Source: Littorina saxatilis (Eukaryota > Mollusca > Gastropoda > Littorinimorpha > Littorinidae). Taken from it: a stretch of DNA of 64,000 nt. Positions within the stretch are counted from its first letter, which is position 1. Each line of letters starts with the position of its first letter. The stretch covers positions 29,691,463-29,755,462 of the forward strand of contig NC_090255.1 of the NCBI RefSeq assembly GCF_037325665.1, given 5' to 3'. This document shows, in pieces, positions 9,514-20,778 of this stretch. The notes under the pieces were generated by a model. That model saw only the letters and a list, made by a program, of their open reading frames with translations. It was not told the DNA's origin and made no database searches. The translations under genes were made by a program, and so were the position numbers.

Positions 9514-12500
9514 GAATCTATCTTCTTTGTGAGTGTCAGCTGTGTTGGTAGGCTGTGTTACTGCTACTGATCATTGACGGATTTGGTGTTGTGTTGAGTG
9601 TTGTGTTCACGTTGGCTTAGATGGTACAACTGCTGTGGTTCCATTTGTGTATTACTGTATTAATTAATTAGCCTGCTCTGTGCCTTTGTCGTGCGCTTTT
9701 GTCATGGATCAGGTGGTTTATTATGTGTGTGAGATGTGTGTTTCTTGATATTGTATGGCATCTAAAGATGTCATTTCTATTTTGCTCTCTCTCTCTCTCT
9801 CCCCAACAATGCTTTGAAAATTATGGGTGTTTCTGGAAGTTCAAAGTGATTTGACTTGTAAAATTATACATTTGTATTTGTAGTAATTTCTTTTCAAGTT
9901 GTGAGTATGTATTAATTGTGCATGTTTTGTGTGCCGTGAATTGTCCAAGGGGGAAACCCTTACTTAGTAAGGGGAGGCTACCCACAGGGTTACTGTTTTA
10001 TTTGTACTGACCAATGTCATGTTTTCACTTACTCCTACTTTTTGTCATGATTCCTCATCACATTCAAATTATGAATAATGTAAAAAGACATGCACAGTTA
10101 TAGCGCCATGAATATCAAATACTTCAGAGTTTTGTGAATAATTATGAAACAGCATTGACTGTAAATTTAAAAGCTGACCAAGCTATGTGAAATCATAACG
10201 CTTGTACAGTTATCGATGTCTTCACCTGTACAGAAACTGTGTTAGCACTAGAACGTATTGGTGCTGTAGAGAAAAAAATATTTCATTCACACAAGTGTTT
10301 ATCTTGTCCAAAGTGGATCCAACACCTGGATCTCATGTGCAGTAATTTAGCCTCGGTGCAAATACTTTTGACTGAAAATGTTGTAGAAAATGACAGTTAT
10401 TTCTGGACATATTTTGTGACACATATTGTTATTTGGTCTTGTGAAGTGTATAGCTTTTGGAGTGAGTTATGATTTAGATTACCCCGGTAAATTTCATTGA
10501 AAATACCATTATATTGCTAGCGACCAGCCCTTCAGGGAGAATCAAAAATAGGTTCTGAATTTTGGTTATTTTTATGCATCGCACGTTTGGAAGCAGAACA
10601 TGTGAATTTTTCGCCACAAGGAAGTTGCCGTGGCATCACATCTTGATTATACGATTCATGTTGTGGTAATGTGGTATCATTTTTTTTATTCATTTCTTTT
10701 CCCAAAATGACTTGAGTTAATTGTGAACTTTTTGGTGGTAAAGGCTCTCATAGAAGCTCCTTTGTAAATTGAATTGTTAGTCTGCATTCCTTTGGTGGTC
10801 ATTTCTTTTGTGTGTCAGGTTTTTCATTTCTTCGGATACAGTTTTGTGCATGTCATAAACCTCAATTCGTCATTAAAGCTGGTTTGTACAGAAACACTGA
10901 AAAACAGAGAGCATCCGCCATTGGTTGTGGGGGTGTCTTTTCATCTGAGGTAAAAATTTGTAAAAAGATCATCATTTTGCGTCTTCAAAAAACAATTCAC
11001 TGCCTATGCAAGACAGGTGCATACTTACCTTTAAGTTGTAAATACACACAGAAAATCAAGTTCGGCTGGAAAAGCTTCTTTTTTTTTTTTTTTAGCCGCT
11101 TGAAAAGGTTGTATAAAATTTTGACAAAATCATGTGTACATAGGACTAGCATGAAAATAGGTCTTGTATTTTGATAACTGCACCAGGCAATCAGTTGAAC
11201 AGGTTATTTTTGTATACCATGCCGTAAACATGAGAACTGTGTAGATTTCGTTTCCACGTGAGAATTGTGTACAATCGCTAAAGGCCTGAATTAGACTGGC
11301 CTTCAGCGGCAAAGTGTTTTAACTATCACATGGTACTACTACTCCTTTCTAGTGTTTTTGTTTTTTTAGTTGTTTTTTTGCGGACGGAGTTGTTATCTGA
11401 CAATTTACTCCGTTAACAGAAATGAACCAAGTGTGCTTGCATGAGGGTCAGGCGAAAAAATAAGGAGGCAAGAGCTGTTCTAGCTGGCATGCCTGCAATT
11501 GTGTGGCCCTCTCTCTCTCAGATCAGTGCTACCCTGTTCCATTGCAAAGGGGATCCTTAGGAAATGTGAAATGAGGAAAAAATGCTGGGGATTTTCTTTT
11601 TGTTTTATCATTGATTAACCCATTCATTCTTTTCTGAAACAGGCCAGCTGTCGAAGGCTTCAGTTTGAAATGGCTGCGCAAATCCCTTTATGCGAGTAAA
11701 GTTGGGTGGTTCTTTGAGGTGTTTTATGGTAACTGCATTAATCATTTTCAATTTCCTTGGAAAATGCTTGAATCAAGCAGTCGGTGTGCACAAGAAATGT
11801 ATGTACATAGCACAATTTTGGTCTCTCCCTGTTTGCAACTTTTTTTCCTTAAACACTTTCATGTTTATAACGATGTGTACGTGCAACTTTTTTTCCTTTA
11901 ACACTTTCATCTTTATTATGATGTATACGCTCATATTTTCAAATTGTATTCCAAGGGTAGTCCGTGGATCTTTGAATTCTACTGATCTTTGATATTTGGC
12001 GGAGGAGTGATGATTTCCTTGACATGATTTGTCTGAAGGTGGGGCGGGCTCACTTTTCTAGCTGGCTTTTTCAATCACGGTAGTAATGAGCAGAAAGAAA
12101 AAATAAATAAAAATAACAGACTGCCAACGTTCCAAAATTCAGAATAAAAAAAAACAAGAAAGCTACCTTTCTTGTTTTTTTTATTCTGAGCAGAAAGATA
12201 GTATTAACAACAGTTTGCTGGCACGAGATTTTTCCTTAGATTAGTAGACTACGGGCATTTAAAAAAACAAACTCCAGAGGTGATTCGTGACATCCAAAAA
12301 TCATGTTTGTATAACTTGGAGAAGAAAAAAAATTCTGGGATGTGTTTTTTGTTTGTACAGTTGCATGATTTCATGCCTGCTTTGTTAAAGTTTTTCGTCT
12401 TTAAGAAAATACCACAGAAGCTTTTAGTGGTGAAAAATGCCCATTCACCTGTAACTGTAGCTAAAAGTAACAAACTTACATGAGTATGTATAGGGCATGT

Positions 12501-12966
12501 AAAAGGCATATTTGGCTGAAGTAAATCAACTCCATTTTTTTCTGAATTTTTGCTGCCAGTCTGTCATAGATTGGCATTCAAAACCTAGAACAAGATAACT
12601 TTTCCCTTGAACTAGGTACCATTTAGGAAAGTAGGAAAGTGGGTCTTAACTTGTTGCCAAGGGGAAAGAGAGAGAAATTCTCTAAAAACTTTCAATGTCA
12701 GTGTGTTTAAAGTGAAGCTGACTACATCTGTAAAAAGGCCTCCACCCCCTTTGACCATGTAGAAGATGTATGGAGAGCGTTTGTTATCATGATGTATTCT
12801 ATTGGTGTGTCTTTTATCTCGCCCCAATGGGTTTTTTGTATGCGGTGGTGAAGGGGTTGTTTCTAACAACATGCGGAACGCTCGCAGGAATTCATGATAA
12901 AGAGAGAAAGCTGTTTTGATTGACGACAAAATAGGTTGTGCTTTGTGAAGCATTTTCACTTGGGAA

Positions 12967-13634
12967 TATTATACGTTAATTGGATCTGTGATCCAAACAT
13001 GGCTTTTGGTCAATCGAGATGGAAGTTTATTCCACAAGCCCGTAGGGCGAGTGGAATAGACTGCCATCGAGATTGACCAAATTATGTTTGGATCACAGAT
13101 CCAATTAACATATATCTCGACATTCACTGGTCTTAGGGTTTTCGTTTTCAAAGAAGAAAGAAACTTGCTTGAACACGGACCCCTTCTCCGAGCAAAATCA
13201 ACAAACCTAATCACTCGCATTCCACCTCAAGGTCTCGGCCAACCAAGACTATGGTATACTCGTAACAAAGCCGCCGAATGGTACCGTAAACCAAGAATAG
13301 TGACGTAAGAGAATAGAATGTCGTCTTTTGATTTGGAACGTGACGTGTTTCAGAACTTCTTCTGGACAACTCGGATGGTCTTCTGCGTAGTGGTTGGCAC
13401 GAGATTCTTTTTCTTCGACAGTTCATTCTCCGATACTGTAGCAAAACGTTTCATATTTTTTTCACTTTTGAGTATGCGGACTGAACTTGACCGCTAAAAA
13501 GTAGTCCTTTCGGAATCATTACGCCGAGTCTGAACATGAGGTCTGAACATTGTTTTTAGGCAGGATCTAGGTGAAAGCGAGGCTGTTCTTATCTCTGTAT
13601 ACAGTCGAGAGAGAGAGAAATACATGTCGAGACA
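12967..13634 (-). mobile_element. Element K, copy 1, with long 3' hairpin
   Basis: This 668-bp unit is nearly identical to the inverse of 25519-26196. In its own orientation (right to left) it begins TGTCTCGACA, carries a 34-codon frame, and ends in a hairpin with arms of about 60 bp, then CGTATAATA. No terminal inverted repeat was seen. Its borders are set by where the two copies stop matching. Confidence 0.75.
13350..13454 (-). CDS. Short frame in element K copy 1 (34 aa)
   Basis: It reads MKRFATVSENELSKKKN through TQKTIRVVQKKF and a stop. The other copy has a 35-aa version that differs by one in-frame lysine codon. The sequence weakly recalls the N-terminal segment of tyrosine-recombinase-like (Crypton-type) proteins of invertebrates. 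Whether it is translated is unknown. Confidence 0.35.
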   Translation of the reverse strand: MKRFATVSENELSKKKNLVPTTTQKTIRVVQKKF

Positions 13635-13685
13635 GTGGTTCCTTTTTTGAACACAAAAGTTACGCTGAAAAATTGTCACTTTTGG

Positions 13686-13877
13686 TTCTCGTTTGAAAAC
13701 TATCGGTAAGAACTTGACACACAGCGAATCTAACAAATTCACAGTATTGTTCAGGTTACACAGATATAAACTGGAATTTCGTTCTCGTTTGAAAACTATC
13801 GGTAAGAACTTAACACACAGCGAATCTAACAAATTCACAGTATTGTTCAGGTTTCACAGATATGAACTAGAATTTAC
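13686..13877 (+). repeat. 96-bp tandem duplication
   Basis: Two adjacent copies begin TTCTCGTTTGAAAACTATCG at 13686 and 13782, with only a few differences. Confidence 0.85.
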
Positions 13878-15868
13878 CTGCTTATTCCTGTCATCTGCAT
13901 GATAATCATTCTTCTTGTTCTGTTTAACAAACTGGTGCTGAAATGAATTCAAGTTTTCAGGTTTTGTGGTATTCGTGTCAGAGACAGCTTTTCTCTATTT
14001 ATCAGGGTTTCTTGTGAAAGCGTTTCTCGCCTGAAAATGATAACATTCTTCCATGTAACATACAAGTGTGTACCAAATCTTGCGGTTGCTGTTGTATGCA
14101 TTAGTTTTGTGGTAGTGGGTTAGTGTGGTTGTATCGTAGTCATGCTGACATTTACACATACTGCAACATTTCCCCCAAATAGCTTGTGTTCTCTTATGGC
14201 AACTCTTTGGTTTGTTTGCGTTTATTTTTCACCTCTTGATTGAGATGGGTTTGCGAGGTTTGTACAGAACTGGTCAATTTGCTGTGGTTGTAATTTTTGC
14301 CGGGGTGTGATTCCCCCTATTTGGTTTGGCTTTGATTTGGCGAGATTGTGCCCGTCATAGTGACGTGTTTTTCTTTGAATCATTTTCTTAAATTTGTTGC
14401 TGTTTGGCATGCTTTTTGGTGTATAATTTTTGATTTTTGTTTTTCTCGTTTGGGAAAATGCAGCTTGCCTATAGACATTTTATATTCTTCATGTGCATGT
14501 ACATCTCTGGTGTCTGTGTTGTGTGTCCATTCATCTCATCTCTCGACCGATCTTCTGTCTTGTGAAAATTAACAGTAAATGTTATTAGGCAGAAGTTTTG
14601 AGTTTGTGTAGCTGTCATTCCATATCACACACAGTTTAAGAAAGTTCTATTGTAAATTGTTTAAAATACAAAAAAGCCTTTACAGCATCAAAGCAGAAAA
14701 GGTGACAGAAAATAAGGTGAAATCCGTGTTGAACTTTAGAACTGTGATGCACTTCAATTGGGGAGGAAGTAACACGTGTACAGGAACAAAACATCCAGTT
14801 TCTGTACATTGATAAGAATGCAATCATTTTCTCACATTTTGCACTTCTGTGGAATGTTTTAATTTTGTGTGTGTGAGCTGACATATTTCAGCATATTTGC
14901 ATCATTGTTGTGCATACAAAGTGTTCATATGTAGTCAGGACTTGGTGTTTACCTGGGCTCTAGCTAGATTTTAAGTGACTTGGTTTTTGTTGTATGTTGT
15001 GCTAAAGTTTTGATGTTATAAAAACAATCCATACAAATTGTAAATCTAGTGTAAATTGGCATACTATATTTTTCCATTGTAAAGTCAAAATGGTTTGTAC
15101 TTATTGTTTTTCCTTCCTCAGAAATACTGTACAAAGTAAATAGTCTAATCCAAAAAGTGTACAGAGAAAGAAGTGTAATCATGAAGTGATTCGACTTTTT
15201 ATTTTTTATACGCCCACCCCCCCAAAAAACGTGCAGTGAATATATTCCATGTAACAGATCAGTCATTTGTGCATAAAACTCATAAGAGTCCAGCCGTATT
15301 GTGTAAGCAAACACTGCCTGTAAATCAGTGTAAATTATCATCAGGTCTGTACCAACCGCTCTGTGTATAGAAGGAAACAAAACCGCAAAAAGGTGAAGTA
15401 TATAGTCATTAGAAAATGTCTAGCTAATGTTATCAGTCAGACTGTCTTTTTTTTTCTGTTTTTTTTTTTAAGCATGAGATTCTGTATCAGAGTTTATGTA
15501 CATTTTGAACGAGTTGTATAAATTTTCCGTTTTTTAAACCATGGGTCCAGAAAACATTTTGTACAAAGTAAACACGGAGGATGGATCTGTCAGCAAATGT
15601 TTCCGTCTTCCTCGGCGTCAAAGTTCAACTCCATTACTTTTTTTTCTCTCCCCGTTCGTCATGTGTACAGTTTGGACACAACAGCCATTATGTAAAGACA
15701 AAGTTGAAAATCATCAAAACGCTATCAGTTGTACAGTACCACAGGAGTCGTCAAGTAAAAAAGAAAGATCAGGTCTCATCATTGTATGCCTAATTCTCTG
15801 GTCCCACACAGTTGTAGCACAAATCATGTGCATCTCAGCCTTGTCAAGAAAGGGTGTCGTGTGAGACT

Positions 15869-16072
15869 GAGAGAAAAGTGTAAATGAGGTGTACAGGACA
15901 AGAGTTGTATAAGCGAGAAGAGAGGTGACTGAGAGTGACAGTTTTGAAAGTAGACTCGATTCCAGAGACCGAGAGAAAAGTGTAAATGAGGTGTACAGGT
16001 CAACAGTTGTATAAGCGAGAAGAGAGGTGACTGAGAGTGACAGTTTTGAAAGTAGACTCGATTCCAGAGAAA
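15869..16072 (+). repeat. 102-bp tandem duplication
   Basis: Two copies start GAGAGAAAAGTGTAAATGAG at 15869 and 15971, each ending in GACTCGATTCCAGAGA. It lies in the Pumilio downstream region. Confidence 0.88.
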
Positions 16073-18185
16073 AAGGAAGGCTGAAGGACGAAAGGAAAGA
16101 GCGAATGAGCAGTGAAAGAAAAGAGAGCGAAAGATGTGCATGAGAGAGTAAATGCCACCTCAGTGTGTTGGTGTGATCATCTAACGTGGTCTCTACAGTA
16201 TTGTCATAGCAAATCTCACCATTGTAAATCATGTTTATGCGAAGCTACTAGTATTGTGATGGTGACTGGCTTCAAAGTCCAGTCTCATGTAAGTTTTGTC
16301 CCCTTTCCTACATTCTACAGATGTGAATAGTCCTATCTTGAAGTGTTAATGAAATCAAAGCAAGTTTTGTTTGTGGTGTATTTAGCTGTCATCAAGTTTT
16401 GCACTGTCGCCCTGCTGTGAATTGATACTAAGTATGTACCTTGTCAAAGACCAGAAGTCAGTGTACAAAGGTCATTGCCTATCTCTGCAATTGTGTAAAC
16501 TAATCTCACATTTGTATATTGTGTCGCAAAACATTGTGGAAGCCAAATTTGTTTTCTCTCTGCCCTTTCCACGACTAACTTGACTCAAAGGTGGCTTTGG
16601 TGAATTTTGTGCACACTTGGAATCTGCTGTAGACTTTGTCCCACCCCATTCCCTCCATACTAATGTCGTTGTCTAATCTCTATAAATAATGCAAAATGAA
16701 ATCATTGTCTCAAAAACGATTGGTGAGAATATGGGGTGAAAAAAATACCCTTGTCGTTTGTCAATGGATGTGCTTTGTGTACAAAGTCGAATGAAGATTT
16801 TTTTTCCCCGTCTTGAAGAGATTCAGTTTTTGTGTGTGTATAGTTCATGGTCACTCAGAGTACTGCAGTCCTAAAAATGAGTTTGTACATTTGAATTCAA
16901 ATATGCAGAAGATTTATGTGGCAACGGACGAAGAGCCCTTTCTCAAAATACTTAGTCTGAAAAGAACATTCTGTGCATAGAAAATAAAACCGGTTGTGCA
17001 AATATACATGATACAGGAAGGCATCGGAAGAAAACTGAAGTCTAAACTTTTTTATCTTGGTAATTTTAGTTTTTGCAGAATTTGTTTTCCCTGAATGAAG
17101 GATAACACATTGCACGAATCATGCTTCTGATTATGACTAACATTTGGATGGACTCTTTTTAACCAATGTGGTCAAATGAAGATTGTGCTTTTTAGGTCTG
17201 CCATTGAAATAAATGGAGAAGGAATCCAAATCTTGGTTGACCCCGTGTTTCCACTTTTTAAGAATTTGTTTTTTACGTTTGATTGATTTGTTTTTAATAG
17301 CTCTTTTAGAACTGAGAGTAAGCATCATAATGTCAAGCAGTAAATAAAAAAATAAAAAGAGGTTTTGTTTGAATTAATTAGGTTTTGAATTTCAAGGCAA
17401 GGATAAGTTGCCACGACCCAAAATACTTCTAGTCAGAGAGATGGATTTTTTTTCTCCCTCAAACCGTGACAGATTTTGCATTTTGAAAATAGTTTTAACT
17501 GAATAAAGAAGAGAGTTTTGTGGAGCTGCATGGGTTAGAAAACAGATTATGGCTTCAAGCCTTCGACTTGTTCTGCTTGCACAGCTAAGCAGCTTCCTAC
17601 AGCTTTGTGTCGTACGTTCTGTGCTATCACCTCACGTTTGTGTTTTTTCCATTTTTTCTCAGATTTGTCCGGATGTACATGTATATACAAGTATAATCAT
17701 CAACATCGCCTTCCTTTCGTCCTGTTTTCTTTCTTTTTGAGAAACATTTTATTTTGTATATTGTGTCATGCAACATGGATGTGTGTGCACCCTTTGACCA
17801 ACTGTGGCTGTTGCACATTTTTGGATCTTTTGTGCCGGAGGAAGTAAGAATATGAAGTTTTTGTGCAGATTGTAGTGTATAATTCCAGGGAAAATGGGAA
17901 GTTAAAACGAAAGTTTTTGTAACATGTGTACCAAGACATTAGAAATGCTAGATGTTATTACAAAAATTGTTATATGGAAATGGCAATTCTCCAACTCTGT
18001 TGAATTGCAAGTGGTTGAACAAAATTAATTGGAATACTTGTTCAACACAAAGTAAAACAAAATAGTAAGTAGTGTTTTTTTTCCTTCTGCAGGACATATG
18101 GATTTTCCTTTTTGTTCACAGATTGGGGAGGTTCTCGGAGATGGAATATATCAGTTCACGCTTCCTCTCAGTGACTTACTGGATA

Positions 18186-18328
18186 GGTAATATATTGTAC
18201 TACGTTGCAAGCCCCTGGAGCAATTTTTTGATTAATGCTTTTGTGAACAAGAAACAATTAACAAGTGGCTCTATCCCATCTCCTTCGTGGTTGAAAACGA
18301 CGTTAAACACCAAATAAAGAAAGAAAGA
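18186..18328 (+). mobile_element. SINE family A, 5'-truncated copy
   Basis: Only the 3' part is present, from TAATATATTGTACTACGTTG to GACGTTAAACACCAAATAAAG. Loss of the 5' part is typical of copies made by target-primed reverse transcription. Confidence 0.8.
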
Positions 18329-18938
18329 CTCGCTAGATGTGAAAATGTGCATCACCTACATATGATCAGTTGGTGTTTTTCCCTTTTTTGTTGGTCGCAA
18401 ACTCAAGAAACGGCAAAGTTTGTGAAGACTGGCGATACAGCCTGTCTTGCTTTTTAACAAACAAAAACTTGATGGATTTTACCTTCAGTTAGCTTTTTCA
18501 TGTTCTTTTAAGAATGATGCGATATCTTTTTAAGGCACACTTCTGTACTGTCCATGTGTGCATTGGAGACATTTGCTTGTTTCATTTTTGTATGTTGTAA
18601 GTAAAGTGTAAAAATTAGTACGATATCCAATAGTGGTGTGGAATTTACAGTTGTATATCAACTGAGTGGTTCTTCTCTTCTTTATTTCCTTTTTAGGCAG
18701 GAATTGTGACATCAATTTGACGGATAAACAGATTGACCAAGGTGTCGTTTTCTTTGTTTTAGACAAGACAGATTGTGCCGTCTGGGCTTCACGAACTTGA
18801 CTGCGTCTTGATTTGTTGACACTGAAACAATTAATCTGGTGTGCTTTTTATTTCCTTTATATTCCAAGTAGCTTTTGTTCTATATTTTAGCTGTATATTT
18901 GGATATAAATGTATAAAACAATGTTTTTTCTAGTGAAG

Positions 18939-18944
18939 AATAAA
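18939..18944 (+). terminator. Candidate distal poly(A) signal of Pumilio
   Basis: AATAAA followed by an A run lies near the point where strand composition flips. Proximal candidates are 6134-6139 and 6221-6226. Only RNA 3' end data can decide which is used. Confidence 0.4.
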
Positions 18945-19539
18945 AAAAAAATGCAAAGAAATGCAGAGTTTTGGAGTTAATGATAGTGTGTATCTGCGAG
19001 TGAATGGTGTGTGGTCTATATATTGAATGGTGTGTGGTCTACTTTGTCTTTTTGTTTCTACATGATCATAAATTGGCGTTATGCGTCTTGTTTCACATGC
19101 AGAAGAATACAGCCTTCTACAATACTGTTCTGATCAGTTATCACTGCTTTTTTTTTAGTGAATATAAAAATGTAGGAGGAAGATTTATGTACTGACACTT
19201 TCAAAAATGTTAAAAGGAATCTACACACACACATTTAGTAACAAACACATGTCTTGCATGAACATTAAATATATTCTGGTAATTTACCAAGGACACAAAC
19301 CAAACCATTGCACACACACAATGCTCAACTGAAGTAAACTTAATTGAGATATACAAAAGTTACAATCCTATACTATCACAAACTGTATGACAATCCACCA
19401 TTACAGAAGGAATGATTTTTCAGTTTACACCAATATCGATGCCTTACACATACATGTACCAAAACTAAATCTGAAATTTGGAGCATAACATAATTAACAA
19501 TAAACTGTGCCTAGCACCAAAGAAAACTCCAATGCAAGA

Positions 19540-19640
19540 GGAGTCTAGAGTAGAAAAACAAAGCCTGGAGTAGAAAAACAAAGTCTAGAGTAGAAAAACA
19601 AAGTCTAGAAAGTCTAGAGTAGTAAAACAAAATATGTGCC
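19540..19640. repeat. Short tandem repeat of about 20 bp
   Basis: GTCTAGAGTAGAAAAACAAA and close variants repeat about four to five times. It lies in the probable 3' UTR of the clathrin light chain gene. Confidence 0.8.
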
Positions 19641-20203
19641 CTGACTACAGATATTCTCTGACAAAGAATAACAGCAGAACCGTTGATAGGGTACATACTC
19701 TGACAATGTTAAATGACTTACTTCCCTACAATAGACATTTGTGTTTTGTTTTGTAAGAGAATTTCATGCATGAACATTTATATGTCTTGCTGCTTTAAAT
19801 AATATCCGAGTCCTTCATGGATGTGACTTGGTTTAAGATTAGGAAATTACACAGGTTCAACACAAAAAAACACTGGTACTGTACCAGAAAATCTAGTTGC
19901 GTTCATTATTCTAAACCTTGCCAAGATCAAGCACTAAATCACTGCCACAAGATTTAACATATTTCTTTGAAAGTGCAAGATTATTGGAAAAGCATGTGCA
20001 TGAAATGTTTGAGAAAAATGTAAATGAGTGGACAAAAGACAAGTCGCTCAGCATTTACTATCAGACATACGCTTCAGCATGGAGAACAAAAATCAACATG
20101 AGATTTCCCCAACACACTTCTTCTTCCACAAATGGTTCATCCTTACTTCGATGACTACAATCTACATACATGTACTATTTAAATAAGAACACGCTGTCAT
20201 AAT

Positions 20204-20412
20204 CTTGAACAATTCCAGTACAGTTTTCCATGGTGCAGTGAACTGTACAACTACAAGACTTTCAACATTCACTTGACTCTTGAACAGTTCCACCACAGTT
20301 TTTCATGGTGCAATGAACTGAACAACTACAAAACTTTTCAACATTCACTTGACTCTTGAACAGTTCCACCACAGTTTTTCATGGTGCAATGAACTGTACA
20401 ACTTCCACATCC
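20204..20412. repeat. 76-bp tandem repeat, about three copies
   Basis: Copies begin CTTGAACARTTCCA at 20204, 20279 and 20355. Each holds TTTCATGGTGCAATGAACTG. In the minus-strand transcript this gives repeated complementary segments (CAGTT...AACTG) that could pair. Confidence 0.85.
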
Positions 20413-20606
20413 CAGTGAACTCCCAAAATAATGCAGTCTTACCCCAAACAGTCGCCTGCAAATGATTTCATTGCAGAGAAAGCTAAACACGGCGCACTGC
20501 TCCCTCAACTCCCATTTCAAACCATTCCTTCCCAGCCACACCAAAGTCTACGGTGAAATTACCCCAACCCACAAATAGGCGGTTGATCAGCGCGCTAATT
20601 TCTATT

Positions 20607-20778
20607 CTAACGAACGAGCGGCGTCTGCTTCAACTGCAGCAGGATGGAACGCATACGACTGACGTCCTTAGTGTTCTTGGAATTTTTGGGGTTGAACTCG
20701 CACAGTCGCGTGATCTTCTCCCACGCTTGCCCTGGGACCTTCTCGTCGCGATCCTTGATGAAGGCTTCCTCTGCCGCT
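20607..20778 (-). CDS. CLTA: Clathrin light chain exon 5 and stop
   Basis: It follows TTTTCAG, reads RAAEEAFIKDRDEKVPG, WEKITRLCEFNPK and onward to PLVR, and stops at TAG (20609-20607). Confidence 0.95.

Larger units (their letters stand above)
6130..17687 (+). promoter_or_regulatory. Six Pumilio-response motifs (TGTANATA) downstream of Pumilio
   Basis: Exact TGTANATA matches on the sense strand lie at 6130-6137, 6733-6740, 11037-11044, 11135-11142, 11802-11809 and 17680-17687. About two to three would be expected by chance at this base composition. The first overlaps an AATAAA poly(A) signal. Pumilio mRNAs in other animals carry such sites, so self-control is plausible. Confidence 0.5.
4459..18960 (+). 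other. Probable Pumilio 3' UTR and downstream region, no further coding exon found
   Basis: No ORF here looks like a real protein. The + strand stays T-rich as far as about 18960 and becomes A-rich after about 19200, where the clathrin light chain gene is read from the other strand. That fits one long Pumilio transcript up to the AATAAA at 18939, but earlier AATAAA sites (6134, 6221) could end shorter forms. Outside the listed repeats, the stretches 4841-7172, 7614-8446, 8617-9137, 9514-12966, 13878-15868 and 16073-18185 show only AT-rich unique sequence. Confidence 0.5.
18961..20606 (-). other. Clathrin light chain 3' UTR and gap between convergent genes
   Basis: It lies between the likely Pumilio transcript end and the clathrin light chain stop. 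It holds two small tandem arrays (19540-19640 and 20204-20412) and no coding sequence. No clear minus-strand AATAAA was found between 19000 and 20600, so the 3' end of this transcript is not placed. Confidence 0.5.
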
